From positions 62,001-126,000 of the forward strand of contig CAWCLV010000006.1 of NCBI GenBank assembly GCA_963796485.1: a stretch of DNA of 64,000 nt, in the 5' to 3' direction. Within the stretch, counting starts at the first letter, position 1. The number at the start of each line of letters is the position of its first letter. Of this stretch, positions 17,227-26,066 are shown one piece after another. The position numbers were made by a program, and so were the translations under genes. The stretch comes from CAWCDJ01 sp963796485. GTDB lineage: Bacteria > Acidobacteriota > Terriglobia > Bryobacterales > Bryobacteraceae. The notes under the pieces were generated by a model. The model was not told where the DNA came from and did no database searches. It was given only the letters and a program-made list of their open reading frames with translations.

Positions 17227-19176
17227 TTAAGAATAGCAGCGGATCTCGAAAATTCGCGCGAGCCGGTCGCCATTCGTGGCAAGGACTTCCACTCGAAGCG
17301 TCTCCGCCTCGACGGGGTCGAACCGGGCTCTGTTCAGTCGCTGAAAATTGTCTGCCACGGTTGCCAGACCCCGGATTTCGCCCGCCGCGGTCCGGCAGGT
17401 GACGCGGTATTCCTTCACCGTCTCGGGCTGCGGCGCGCGCAACATATTTATGTTCTGAGTCTCCTGGGCGCTCAGCGTTAACTGCCGGCGGAAGCCGCTG
17501 TCGAAGATTAACTGCACCTCGCGAATTCGCTGCGGCTGCGGCCAGCGGAGTTCGATCCAGGCGGGCCGGCCCGCTTCGCACAGCGCAGCCCAGTGGTGAA
17601 ATTCAACAGGGTTACCGTACTGATCGGGCATGTCTCTGGTGAATCCATCGAGCACCAGCGCCGCTTTGGCATCGCCTTCCTCGGCGGAAGCGGTCACCCG
17701 CGCGGCGCGCGCCACATCGTGCGGGTCCTGGTTGTGCAGACCCTTGATGGTCTGGTCGTCGCGCAGCAGGTTCTGTTGCACCACCACCATGTGCTTCGCG
17801 TTTCCCGCCAGGTCGCGCGGCCCGATTCCCGCCTCGATACATCGCGCCGCCGCCGTGCCGATCGCCTGGCCCTCCACCGCGCAGGTGGCCATCACGCGCG
17901 CCGAGGTGAATGCTACATAGCTGGCGCTGATGTTGCGCCCCGCCATGAAAAGATTGCGGATGTTCCGGCTGTAGAGCGACCGCAGGGGAATACTGTAAAC
18001 TTCGGGCGGCCGGACCGTGGTGTTGGGCGGCAGGTCGGGACGGTCGAAACCTTCGGGCGGATGCGCGTCCATCGGCCAGCCTCCGATGGCCACGGCATCC
18101 GCGAAATTTCCCTGCATCAGGTCGTGCTGCGTGAGGACGTGGTCACCGAGAAGCCGCCGGCTGCCGCGTTTCCCCGGCATCATTCCAACCCAGTCCATCG
18201 CCCAGTAACGGCTGTCCGGGAACTCGCCGCTGTTTTTGATGTAGTCCCAGACGCCGGTCACGATCGAAAGCAGTTCGAAGCGGATGCGCTCGTTATCGGC
18301 AATGATGTCCTTGTCGCCGCCCCACTCGATCCACCAATACCCATACTCCCAGCTGGTGATTCCGCGGTGGACGAGCTGCTCTTTCGTAATTTTGCGCGCC
18401 CACTTGGGGGGCGTATACGGCATGGGGTTGTGGTACAGCCGCGAGGTGAACAGGATGCTCGATCCCAGGGTTCGGTTGTCGGGCGCTTCGGGCGCGAGCG
18501 GCTCGTTATATTCGGAACGGGCCTCTCGGCCGGTGCGCATATCGGCCCCGGCTTCGAGCGCCAGCCGGGAATCCCCCGTGCAGTCGCAGTAGATCTTCGC
18601 CCGTATGCGGTAGATGTGCTCGCTCTTGTCGCAGCGGCCCACAGCTTCGGTGATGGCGCCGTCTCTTACCGAGGCCGAACAAAGAACCGTCTCCAGGAGG
18701 AGGGTGATGTTAGGCTCGCTGACGACCTTATCGTACAGCAGGAGATCCCATAGTTCGAACGAGCGCTGCGGGTTATTCACGGCATCGGCGAGCCGCAGTT
18801 CTTCGAGCAGCCCACCCTCCCGCCAGCCCGGCCGTCCGGTATGGCAGTTGGCTCCCACCACGTGCATTTTGACTTCGCTCGACGAATTGCCGCCCAGCCG
18901 CGAGCGATCCTGGACGAGCACCACCCGCGCTCCGTGCCTCGCGGCCGCAATCGCCGCGCAAACTCCGGCAAGGCCTCCGCCCGCAACCAGGACGTCGGTT
19001 TCCAGGTCCACCCGCCGCAGGTGCGGCTCAGTGTTGGCGAAGGGCGCATCGCGGGGCGCGATGCGTTCGAAATCCGGATGGACAGGTGCGGATGACTGGC
19101 CCTGAAGACCGTCCGCCAGTACGACGAGGGAGTAACCGCCAAGCCCGCAACGGGTAAAGAAATCGCGCCGGTTCAC
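17227..19176 (-). CDS. Tat-exported FAD-dependent oxidoreductase
   Basis: The protein has 649 residues. The N-terminus (MNRRDFFTRCGLGGYSLVVL) is a twin-arginine signal, so the enzyme is exported folded with its cofactor. The FAD-binding motif is TDVLVAGGGLAGVCAAIAAA (about residues 60-79), followed by VVLVQDRSRLGGNSSSE. This is the FAD-dependent oxidoreductase group of PF12831. A second conserved block GRNISASYVAFTSARVMATC precedes a C-terminal domain with beta-sandwich-like sequence (WIELRWPQPQRIREVQLIFD). The substrate is unknown, though sugar or polysaccharide oxidation is suspected for such proteins. The acyl-CoA ligase gene ends 10 bases upstream. Confidence 0.85.
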   Translation of the reverse strand: MNRRDFFTRCGLGGYSLVVLADGLQGQSSAPVHPDFERIAPRDAPFANTEPHLRRVDLETDVLVAGGGLAGVCAAIAAARHGARVVLVQDRSRLGGNSSSEVKMHVVGANCHTGRPGWREGGLLEELRLADAVNNPQRSFELWDLLLYDKVVSEPNITLLLETVLCSASVRDGAITEAVGRCDKSEHIYRIRAKIYCDCTGDSRLALEAGADMRTGREARSEYNEPLAPEAPDNRTLGSSILFTSRLYHNPMPYTPPKWARKITKEQLVHRGITSWEYGYWWIEWGGDKDIIADNERIRFELLSIVTGVWDYIKNSGEFPDSRYWAMDWVGMMPGKRGSRRLLGDHVLTQHDLMQGNFADAVAIGGWPMDAHPPEGFDRPDLPPNTTVRPPEVYSIPLRSLYSRNIRNLFMAGRNISASYVAFTSARVMATCAVEGQAIGTAAARCIEAGIGPRDLAGNAKHMVVVQQNLLRDDQTIKGLHNQDPHDVARAARVTASAEEGDAKAALVLDGFTRDMPDQYGNPVEFHHWAALCEAGRPAWIELRWPQPQRIREVQLIFDSGFRRQLTLSAQETQNINMLRAPQPETVKEYRVTCRTAAGEIRGLATVADNFQRLNRARFDPVEAETLRVEVLATNGDRLARIFEIRCYS

Positions 19177-19186
19177 GTCCTGTATT

Positions 19187-20839
19187 TTATGCGGTTTCCT
19201 GGCGGGCGATGGCCTCGAGTCCCCGCTCCCGGATTTCCTGCTCCCGCATGAGGAACTTCTGGACCTTCTTGCTGACCGTCATGGGGAAGGAATCCACGAA
19301 GCGTACATACTGCGGAACCTTGAAATACGCGATCTTCCCTTTGCAGAACTCGCGGATCTCTTCGGCCGTCGCCTGCTCGCCCTTTTTCAACTGGACCCAC
19401 GCCAGCACGGTCTCGCCCAGCTTGGCATCGGGCAGCCCGACGATGTAGACATCGGCGATCTTCGGGTGGGTGTGCAGGAAATCCTCGACCTCCCGCGGAT
19501 AGATGTTCTCGCCGCCGCGGATGATCGTATCCTTGGCGCGGCCTTTGAAACTGATGTACCCGTCGGGGCGCATCATGGCGAGGTCGCCCGTATGCAGCCA
19601 GCCCTCGGCGTCGATCGCCTCGGCCGTGGCCCGCGGGTCGGCGTCGTAGCCCTTCATCACCAGGTAGCCCCGGGTACACAACTCGCCCTGCCTGCCGACC
19701 GGCAGCCGCTCGCGGCTTTCGGCATCGACGATCTGCACCTCGGTGTTCGCCAGCGGGGCGCCCACGGTCGTGACGCGCAGTTCGAACGGGTCGTCGATGT
19801 TCGACATGGTGATTACCGGCGAGGATTCCGTCTGGCCATACGGGATCGTCATCCGCTCGATGTGCATCCGCTTCCCCACGTGCTTCATCAGTTCGATAGG
19901 GCAGGGGGCACCCGACATCACGCCCTTGCGAAGCGAGGTGAGATCGAAGCGCTCGAACTCCGGATGTTCCAGTTCCGAGATGAACATAGTGGGGACCCCG
20001 TAGAGCGTGGTCGCCCGCTCGCGGTGAACCGCCTGAAGGGTCGCCAGCGGGTCGAACTGCGCCGAGGGCAGGATCAGGGCCGCGCCGTTGACCACCGAAA
20101 CCATCGACCCGATAACCGACCCGAAGCAGTGGTACAGCGGCACGGGCGCGCAGATCCGGTCCTCTTCCGTGCAGCGGAGCGCGATCCCGATCGCCATCCC
20201 GTTGTTGAGCAGGTTGCGATGCGAGAGCATCACACCCTTGGGCGCGCCGGTGGTGCCGGACGTGTACTGAATGTTGGCGACGTCATCCGGTTTGGCGGCG
20301 TCTTCCTGGTAGTCGCGGCCCTGCTCGATCATGGACCGCCATGAGTCTTCGCCGAGCCACACCACGTGCTCGAGCGGCAGCCGGTCGCCGTTGCGCGTTT
20401 CGCTCAGGATTTCGCGATAGTTCGCGCGCGGATCCGCAGCGCGCAGGAACAGCGCCCGGATGTGCGACCTCTGCAACACGAAACGGAGTTCGTGCGAGCG
20501 GTACGCCGGGTTGACGTTCACGAGGATGATGCCGGCCCGGGCCGCCGCGTACTGCAGCAGGACCCATTCGACGCAGTTGCTGGCCCAGATGCCGGCGCGG
20601 TCGCCCGGCCCTAGCCCGAGCCCCGCCAACCCGCGCGCGGTGCGGGTGACTTCCGCATCCAACTCACTCCACGTAAAGCGGGCATTCTGATGACAGACGA
20701 CCAGGGCCTCCCGGTCCGGAAACCGCAGCGCGGCAAGGCGCAACGCCTGCGAGATCGTGTGTTCGAGAAGAGGCACATCCGCCCCGCGCCGGTAACTGAG
20801 CAGGGCCGTATCAGAATCAGGGACGGCAGGTACGATCAC
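19187..20839 (-). CDS. AMP-dependent acyl-CoA synthetase/ligase
   Basis: This 550-residue adenylate-forming enzyme has ATP-binding motif YTSGTTGAPKGVMLSHRN (about residues 210-227), core motif IPYGQTESSPV, the A8 hinge GWLHTGDLAMMRPDGYISFKGRAKD, and the A10 region FPMTVSKKVQKF, where the distal lysine is the acyl-adenylate-forming residue. It should activate a medium- or long-chain carboxylic acid to its CoA thioester via an acyl-AMP intermediate. There is no signal peptide, so it is cytoplasmic. It is the first gene of a minus-strand pair with the FAD oxidoreductase and is divergent from the small cytochrome gene. Confidence 0.9.
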   Translation of the reverse strand: MIVPAVPDSDTALLSYRRGADVPLLEHTISQALRLAALRFPDREALVVCHQNARFTWSELDAEVTRTARGLAGLGLGPGDRAGIWASNCVEWVLLQYAAARAGIILVNVNPAYRSHELRFVLQRSHIRALFLRAADPRANYREILSETRNGDRLPLEHVVWLGEDSWRSMIEQGRDYQEDAAKPDDVANIQYTSGTTGAPKGVMLSHRNLLNNGMAIGIALRCTEEDRICAPVPLYHCFGSVIGSMVSVVNGAALILPSAQFDPLATLQAVHRERATTLYGVPTMFISELEHPEFERFDLTSLRKGVMSGAPCPIELMKHVGKRMHIERMTIPYGQTESSPVITMSNIDDPFELRVTTVGAPLANTEVQIVDAESRERLPVGRQGELCTRGYLVMKGYDADPRATAEAIDAEGWLHTGDLAMMRPDGYISFKGRAKDTIIRGGENIYPREVEDFLHTHPKIADVYIVGLPDAKLGETVLAWVQLKKGEQATAEEIREFCKGKIAYFKVPQYVRFVDSFPMTVSKKVQKFLMREQEIRERGLEAIARQETA

Positions 20840-20889
20840 GACCGTACAGTTTAACGCAACGAATCGCGCGATTCGGAGAGAATAGGAAT

Positions 20890-21216
20890 ATGAGACTGGG
20901 GACCATCATGATCGTTGCGATGCTCGGAACCCTACCGCTCGCCGCCCGGGCGGACAAAGACACCAAGGACTCCGCATCGCTATTCCGGCAGAAGTGTTCC
21001 AGTTGCCACGGTAAGGATGGAAAGGCGACAGGATTCATCGCCCGGCACGAACATGCCACCGACCTGACGTCGCCCGCCGTGCAGCAGCAGAGCGACGCGG
21101 CGCTGGCGGAAGTGATCAAGAACGGAAAAGGGAAGATGCCGGCCTACGGGAACAAGTTGAGCGAGCAGGAGATCGGCGGCCTCGCCGCGTACATTCACAC
21201 GCTCGGGGGCAAGTAG
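20890..21216 (+). CDS. small monoheme cytochrome c
   Basis: The protein has 108 residues, with a signal peptide (MIVAMLGTLPLAARA) and one heme-binding motif CSSCH in LFRQKCSSCHGKDGKATG. A candidate distal methionine lies in KMPAYGNKLSEQEIGGLAAYIHTLGGK. That is a class I c-type cytochrome, periplasmic, carrying single electrons. Its last 22 bases overlap the end of the convergent DUF5131 gene, and the stop codon sits inside the left copy of a 24-base direct repeat. Confidence 0.88.
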   Translation: MRLGTIMIVAMLGTLPLAARADKDTKDSASLFRQKCSSCHGKDGKATGFIARHEHATDLTSPAVQQQSDAALAEVIKNGKGKMPAYGNKLSEQEIGGLAAYIHTLGGK

Positions 21217-22028
21217 CCATCGTACGATACCTGCACAAGCGCCTGGGTCTCGATTTCGAGTGCACGCTGCAGGCGCACCACAGCAGGCGGGCTGGAGTTC
21301 TGCACACGATTGGGGACGCCGTCGTAGGTTCGGCCGCAAAGCACTCTTCCCGCCGCTTTCTTGCGCACGCCGCCCCACTGCTTGAAGAAAAACGGGACTT
21401 GCGCTGCCTCACATTGCTCCCGGATCGAAAGAACCCACTCCTCTTTCATCGGGCGCGCGCCGGGGCCGCTTTCCCCGCCGACGATCACCCACGAAATTCC
21501 CGCAAGCGGCAGTTCGCCGATATCCTCCAGCAGCGGCTCAACGGAAAGGAACCGCATTGCCACGGGCTCAGCCTGCAAATCGGCAATTCGAGGCAGTCCA
21601 TACTGACGGTCTTCCACCGATACACCCCACCAAATATGAGCCTCTGCCGCTGCGTCCCTTAAGCGACCGGCGAGCAACTCCCTAAGCCGGCCAGAGCGCT
21701 TCGTTAGGACCTGGTACGTGTGCCATCGCGCAAGGCGCATGGTGGCGACCACCTGATCGATGTAGGAGTCCGGGACCCCTTCATGGAAAAGATCGCTCAT
21801 CGAGTTCACAAAAATCATTCTCGGCTCGCTCCACCGAAGGGGTTCGCCCAGTTTATGCGGTACAAGCCTGAGATCGAAGCCTTGCTCGAAGGGATGCCCC
21901 CTCACGCCCCTGAAGCGCTCCGCAAACCGTTCTGCGTAGCAATGCTTGCAGCCAGGGCTGATCTTGGTGCAACCACGCACAGGGTTCCATGTCGCATCGG
22001 TCCACTCGATCTTTGAAAACAACGACAT
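21195..22028 (-). CDS. DUF5131 (phage Gp37/Gp68) family protein
   Basis: This 277-residue protein has the family N-terminus IEWTDATWNPVRGCTKISPG and a cysteine set C20-x6-C27-x2-C30 resembling an iron-sulfur cluster site. Further hallmarks are FVNSMSDLFHEGVP, YQVLTKRSGRL, WWGVSVEDRQ, RFLSVEPLLEDIG, WVIVGGESGPGARPM and FFFKQWGG. The molecular function is not established; relatives sit in phages and mobile islands. The C-terminal residues (VSYDGYLPPSV) are encoded within a 24-base direct repeat that overlaps the cytochrome gene, so the true end may have changed on insertion. Confidence 0.88.
   Translation of the reverse strand: MSLFSKIEWTDATWNPVRGCTKISPGCKHCYAERFAERFRGVRGHPFEQGFDLRLVPHKLGEPLRWSEPRMIFVNSMSDLFHEGVPDSYIDQVVATMRLARWHTYQVLTKRSGRLRELLAGRLRDAAAEAHIWWGVSVEDRQYGLPRIADLQAEPVAMRFLSVEPLLEDIGELPLAGISWVIVGGESGPGARPMKEEWVLSIREQCEAAQVPFFFKQWGGVRKKAAGRVLCGRTYDGVPNRVQNSSPPAVVRLQRALEIETQALVQVSYDGYLPPSV
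21205..21228. repeat. 24-bp direct repeat, left copy, flanking DUF5131 gene
   Basis: It starts GGGGGCAAG and ends TAGCCATCGTACGAT. The right copy is at 22065-22088, with one mismatch (G21213 versus A22073). The left copy covers the stop codon of the cytochrome gene. Confidence 0.7.
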
Positions 22029-22064
22029 TAGCTTAGTTCCAGAGCGTTGTAAATTGGAAGGGAA

Positions 22065-22088
22065 GGGGGCAAATAGCCATCGTACGAT
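22065..22088. repeat. 24-bp direct repeat, right copy, abutting att site
   Basis: It starts GGGGGCAAA and ends TAGCCATCGTACGAT. It adjoins the tRNA-derived att sequence at 22087-22108, and the junction forms a perfect 16-base palindrome GCCATCGTACGATGGC (22076-22091). Confidence 0.7.
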
Positions 22089-22108
22089 GGCGGAGGAAGA
22101 GGGATTCG
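22087..22108. other. distal att site (copy of tRNA-Ser 3' end)
   Basis: Bases 22089-22108 read GGCGGAGGAAGAGGGATTCG, preceded by AT. This is identical to 29642-29663, the CCA end and acceptor/T-arm of the tRNA gene. Past this point the sequences diverge. Confidence 0.85.
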
Positions 22109-22282
22109 CTCACCTTCTAGGCTATTGAAAATAGGCATGTTGTTGATTTTTCAGCAAACCTCTTCTTTCCCGTCTCTCGGTATTTTCGGGTTTTATCGCA
22201 TCTTTCATGCAGACTTCCCGACAGTTCTGTTTTGTAGCAGCGTACATCAGGAACGAAGTCATGACGGCCACCGATGACACGG

Positions 22283-22753
22283 TCATCGGCTGACCTCAGA
22301 GTATGTTCGTTGATCCCGCCGAATTCCAACTTCGCAATTCCGGTCCCAAGGAAAGTGCTGGTTCCGGTCAGGCCACACACATTGGACAACTGGAAAATCA
22401 GTGCCGTTGTAAAACCAGACTGCCCATCCAAAAAGCAAACGATAATACTCTGGTAGGACTTCTCGAAAGGCGCAATCGTACCCGTCAAGGATGTCGTTGT
22501 ATAGACTGCCAACCTGAAAAGCCTTGCCTTGCTTCACGTCAATTCCAATGTTGTTTATGATCTGGTGCATGGTGTCAGGAGCCAAGCCCACGATCAGGAT
22601 TTCCGGGTGCTTGAAGGACTGGAACAGTCCAATGGAGTAAGCGAAGGCGGGGCCAGATTCGTCAGCAAGCACTTTGATTACGTGCCAGCCATGCTCTTCA
22701 ACGTCCTTGATCACTTTGGCGTCACGTTCGTCCATATCGGCTTCAATCTTCAT
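22283..22753 (-). CDS. DUF4262 domain protein
   Basis: The 156-residue protein matches the DUF4262 pattern: DAKVIKDVEEHGWHVIKVLADESGPAFAYSIGL, then FQSFKHPEILIVGLAPDTMHQIINNIG, and the late block PVVQCVWPDRNQHFPWD. I preferred the ATG at 22753 (MKIEADMDERDAK) over the one at 22822 because the family domain begins right there. Function is unknown; the family is small, cytoplasmic and often carried on plasmids and islands. Here it is cargo at the end of the element farthest from the integrase. Confidence 0.8.
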   Translation of the reverse strand: MKIEADMDERDAKVIKDVEEHGWHVIKVLADESGPAFAYSIGLFQSFKHPEILIVGLAPDTMHQIINNIGIDVKQGKAFQVGSLYNDILDGYDCAFREVLPEYYRLLFGWAVWFYNGTDFPVVQCVWPDRNQHFPWDRNCEVGIRRDQRTYSEVSR

Positions 22754-22883
22754 TTCGATGTGTCCCAATCCCACGCCCGGAAGACTCCAAGAGATTGCGA
22801 CGGCCCGAATCCCTGTGTCCATCCACTCGTTATGCTACAACGGAGTGCGGCGAAGCGGATAGCGAACATTACGATACCGCAAA

Positions 22884-23376
22884 ATGGTTCAGTTCACATA
22901 CAAGCTTGAGGGAGCGGGTTGGGCAGCAGCGACGGTCAGCGACGGGCAGACCAGCGTATCCATCCCGGCTTCGTATATTTATTTGCGATGCGTTGGGGGA
23001 TTTCGTTGCCGCCGTGCAAAGCCTTTTCACAACGAACACGGCTGATTGTGCTTGGGAATTGGAACCGGGCCAGATTACTTGGAAGTTCAGGCGTCAGGAT
23101 TCACGCCTGACCGTTGAAGTTCTATGGTTTAACGAAGTCCGTGTCGCCCCGAACAGGCATGAATGGCGACTGGAGTTAGATCGGGTTGCCTTCTCGGGTG
23201 ACTGTGACGTTCTCGATTTCGCTGTTCAGGTGGATGGGGAACTGAAGAAGACTCTGGAAGCATGGGGCGTTGAAGGTTACGAACGGGAATGGGACCACCC
23301 GTTTCCGCTGGCCCCACACCAGAGACTGCAAGAGCACATCAAGTCCGAGCGTCAGCGGCGAAGGTCATCTGCCTGA
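22884..23376 (+). pseudogene. hypothetical protein with a frameshift at a 4-bp tandem duplication
   Basis: The ATG at 22884 opens MVQFTYKLEGAGWAAATVSD and reads to SIPASYI at about 22980. There the bases ATTTATTT (a doubled ATTT) shift the frame. The next frame continues smoothly with ICDALGDFVAAVQSLFTTNT and runs to 23376. Removing one copy of the 4-mer would give one open frame of about 163 residues joining SYI to CDALGDF. The product has no recognised function. Either the gene is decayed, or the duplication is an assembly or sequencing error or a phase-variable slip site. It lies among the accessory genes of the element. Confidence 0.65.
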
Positions 23377-23563
23377 TCTTCCGCAAGTTCCGGTCAGATT
23401 TCCCGGCTTCCAAAACATGGCGGCGTGCATAGCAGTCCAATTGACCGGGAACCCATTCTGGAATTCTCTTCGTCCAGAACTGACAGGGGTGTGCGACGAC
23501 ACTTCGCTCACCGATTCCTTTTTACGCTGGAAGTGGAGATTGGGGCGGGGCAAGTCATTTGCC
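23377..23563. other. intergenic stretch, no gene seen
   Basis: No frame here has a plausible product. It separates the frameshifted accessory gene from the end of the convergent serine recombinase gene. Confidence 0.5.
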
Positions 23564-24217
23564 TCACAGTCTCGCAAGAATCTTGGAGACGGTGTACGGA
23601 TGCCATTTGGCACCACGTCGGGTTTTCACACCTTCATCATTCAGCTTAGATGCAATCGAATCGTAGCCCAATCCCTCAGCCCGAAGGTGTCGCATTTTGT
23701 CCAACGCCACGCCTTCGCCTTCGTAAAAACCGAATCGCTTTGCGCCTTCGCATTCACCCGTGCGAGACCGTTTTCGCTGGCGTGCTCCCCGAAGTTTGCA
23801 GACGATCATGGTTTTTTCGTACTCAGCGAATGCGCCCATAATTTGGCGCATCAATTTCCGAGAAGGATCATCCCGGCACAGATCCGGTTCTGCTACGCTG
23901 ACCAGCCGAAAGCCGTGGCTCTTCAAATCGTGAAGAATGCTTTCCTGCACCATCAGATCCCGTGCGAGACGATCCAGTCGCTCAATCAATACCAACTTCG
24001 TTCCGTTGGCGTGAAGGGCTTCCATCAGGGCCATGAGTGCGGGACGGTTTTCAAGTTCCTTTGTACCGGAAACGCCTTCTTCACGGAACGTCTTCACGAT
24101 GCGAATATCGTTGGCCTTGGCATAAACTCTAATCGCTTCGAGTTGCCGGGTGAAGCCATCGCCACTCAGTTGGCCCTTGCCGCTGACACGGAGATAGGCA
24201 AAACATTTTTCCGGCAC
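23564..24217 (-). CDS. serine recombinase (resolvase family)
   Basis: This is a 217-residue protein. The N-terminal resolvase domain has the catalytic Ser12 in YLRVSGKGQLSGDG, the arginine helix ERLDRLARDLMVQ and EEGVSGTKELENRPAL. A short C-terminal DNA-binding region follows (GAKRFGFYEGEGVALDKMRHLRAEGLGYDSIASKLNDEG), with the start of a Recombinase-type fold. It is much shorter than large phage serine integrases, so it is more likely a resolvase or invertase. It is a second, mechanistically different recombinase in an element that already has a tyrosine integrase. Confidence 0.85.
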   Translation of the reverse strand: MPEKCFAYLRVSGKGQLSGDGFTRQLEAIRVYAKANDIRIVKTFREEGVSGTKELENRPALMALMEALHANGTKLVLIERLDRLARDLMVQESILHDLKSHGFRLVSVAEPDLCRDDPSRKLMRQIMGAFAEYEKTMIVCKLRGARQRKRSRTGECEGAKRFGFYEGEGVALDKMRHLRAEGLGYDSIASKLNDEGVKTRRGAKWHPYTVSKILARL

Positions 24218-24454
24218 CTTTTCATCGTAACTTTGGGTGGGTGGATTGTCAACTATTCTGAAGAAAAGTTTAAGTTATTGAAAAAACACGGGACCATTCG
24301 TATGCGTGGCCGGATGGACCGTCCCCATTTCGGATCCGAAAGTCTGTCGAAGGTGTGAGAGGGAAGTGATAGTTCTGTGACAGCTTTGTGATCTGGGAAT
24401 TCTTGTGTCTGGTCGTTATCTTGGGAATGTACCAACGATTGCAAGGAGATTAAA

Positions 24455-25369
24455 ATGAATCACTTACAGACGCATGAAAGCTCCGGGAAGTTGCCAGTTT
24501 CGATGGTCGCTTTCCCAAATTCCCACCCCGCCCACGATGTCGCCGTGATGAAGCCAGAAGCCGCTGAACTTCACGCCGCTTACAAGCCCGATGTAGCCAA
24601 GAACTTCGACTTCTACTGCCAGAGGGTTGATCTGTGCTGGAGCAAAGCCATTGCCGGGATAGCAGCGATGGGCTATCTTCTCTGCGAAGCCCGAATGAAT
24701 CTTACTCCGAGTGAATGGCGACGGCTCATCGAAGAGCATTGCCCGTTCGACTACACCGTGGCGTGCCGCCTGATGCAGATAGCCCAAAGCCAGCGGGTGA
24801 CGGACGAAAAGACCGCCAAGTTGCTTCCGGCGTCGTGGGACAAGTTATACCAATTGATGAAACTCGAAGAAGTGATCTTCCGGGATGGGATTGAAAGGGG
24901 CGTCATACATCCAAAGATGACGGGGAAGGACATCACGGATTTGAAGGAGACATGGAACAAGGCACATAAAACGGCGGCGTCCAACGAATCAGTGGCCGTG
25001 GGTGGGGAACAAATTTCGGATACGAAATCCGAAGAGGATGGCGAACCTGCAATCAGTCCTTCGCCAGTGGCGGAGCCTTCGGCTCCGAAACCGGAAACTA
25101 AAAAGGCCGCTGTGAGAGCCGCTGCAAAGAATACGGGGCTTCGGGTTGTTGACAAGAATACGAGTGCTGCCGCCGTTGGTGCTGAGTCCGTGATTGATCT
25201 GGAACCACCCCCGCCCCCGGCACCCGTGCGGAATCGTCTCGCCATCATCATCAGCCGGGAAGTGGCCGATCAGCACGGGGCTGATCTCAACAATCTCAAG
25301 GACGAACTGGTAACGCTCGTAAAGCGGTATTCCTTCGTGGGTGCTGTCGAACTGGAGGTTGCGGCTTAG
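24455..25369 (+). CDS. DUF3102-like protein of the mobile element
   Basis: The protein has 304 residues with ribosome site AAGGAGATTAAAATG. Residues about 45-115 (IAGIAAMGYLLCEARMNLTPSEWRRLIEEHCPFDYTVACRLMQIAQ) resemble DUF3102, a family with a GHGEW-like helical motif found on plasmids and phages. The middle is a low-complexity Pro/Glu/Ala/Lys linker (GEPAISPSPVAEPSAPKPETKKAAVRAAAKN), and the C-terminus is a small domain. DNA binding is likely, perhaps in replication or partition, but this is inferred. The two following small genes are in the same direction and close. Confidence 0.65.
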   Translation: MNHLQTHESSGKLPVSMVAFPNSHPAHDVAVMKPEAAELHAAYKPDVAKNFDFYCQRVDLCWSKAIAGIAAMGYLLCEARMNLTPSEWRRLIEEHCPFDYTVACRLMQIAQSQRVTDEKTAKLLPASWDKLYQLMKLEEVIFRDGIERGVIHPKMTGKDITDLKETWNKAHKTAASNESVAVGGEQISDTKSEEDGEPAISPSPVAEPSAPKPETKKAAVRAAAKNTGLRVVDKNTSAAAVGAESVIDLEPPPPPAPVRNRLAIIISREVADQHGADLNNLKDELVTLVKRYSFVGAVELEVAA

Positions 25370-25382
25370 GCCGCTGTTCCTC

Positions 25383-25628
25383 ATGAAGACTGCCATGCTG
25401 AACCTATTCGATGATTCGTTGCAACTTCTGACGCTCCAACGGACGGCCAACGAACACAGACTTCGAGAGCACTGCCGCCGCAATCCAGAAGGACCGACCA
25501 TGACGGCCTACCTCCGAGTGGCCCAACACACACTTGATGAGTTGTCCTTCGACAACCCGGCGTTGGAACTCGCCAAACAGATCCAGTGGTTGAAGCGGCT
25601 AATCCGGGAGAAGGAGTCTAGGGCATGA
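25383..25628 (+). CDS. small hypothetical protein (81 aa)
   Basis: It starts at ATG 25383 (MKTAMLNLFDDSLQLLTLQR) and is helical and charged (TANEHRLREHCRRNPEG, ELAKQIQWLKRLIREKESRA). Its stop overlaps the ATG of the next gene (25625-25628), which supports real translation. No family was recognised. Confidence 0.6.
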   Translation: MKTAMLNLFDDSLQLLTLQRTANEHRLREHCRRNPEGPTMTAYLRVAQHTLDELSFDNPALELAKQIQWLKRLIREKESRA

Positions 25629-25861
25629 TTTCGCATCCGAAACTTGCAGAGCCGATCCGGGGGGGATCGGCTCAACTCACGGAACTTCTGGACCTCTGGT
25701 CCCAAATTCAATTCCTGTCCGAACACATTGGACGGGAGTTATCCAGACCGATGCCGGATGCAAACCGCATTGCTGGCGAGATGGCCGAATGGAAGGCGTT
25801 GGAACAGGAGATGGGAAAGCGGTTTCCTATTCTCCAGCGTCCCGTGGGGCCGATCAAGTAG
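25625..25861 (+). CDS. small hypothetical protein (78 aa)
   Basis: The ATG overlaps the preceding stop codon by four bases. The product (TELLDLWSQIQFLSEHIGRE, ANRIAGEMAEWKALEQEMGK) is predicted helical. No family was recognised. Its end overlaps the convergent ribbon-helix-helix gene by 8 bases. Confidence 0.6.
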   Translation: MISHPKLAEPIRGGSAQLTELLDLWSQIQFLSEHIGRELSRPMPDANRIAGEMAEWKALEQEMGKRFPILQRPVGPIK

Positions 25862-26066
25862 CGTCAGGTCCTATGGCTTCCCGTTGCTGCCGTTGGTGTT
25901 CGCCCGTGGACCATAGGCTGTACCTGATTGCGGCACGGATGAAACCGGATCGGGTAAACTCTGCAAGCTCTGGGACGGTGGCGATGACTGAATCAATCTC
26001 CGCCACCGTCGCCGGGTTCAGCCGAAGCTGGAGGTAATGCGTTAGGTCAGTTTCTTTCAGCGGCAT
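25854..26066 (-). CDS. ribbon-helix-helix-like DNA-binding protein (70 aa)
   Basis: The core LTHYLQLRLNPATVAEIDSVIATVPELAEFTRSGFIRAAIRYSLW fits a ribbon-helix-helix fold: one basic beta strand followed by two helices. Such proteins repress small operons, act as antitoxins or mark mobile DNA. It is the last of three overlapping minus-strand genes and starts inside the preceding gene (20-base overlap). Confidence 0.6.
   Translation of the reverse strand: MPLKETDLTHYLQLRLNPATVAEIDSVIATVPELAEFTRSGFIRAAIRYSLWSTGEHQRQQREAIGPDAT

Noticed and set aside
23270..24358. 362-codon plus-strand frame across the serine recombinase
   Set aside because: It is the antisense of a clear recombinase gene and has no recognisable domain.
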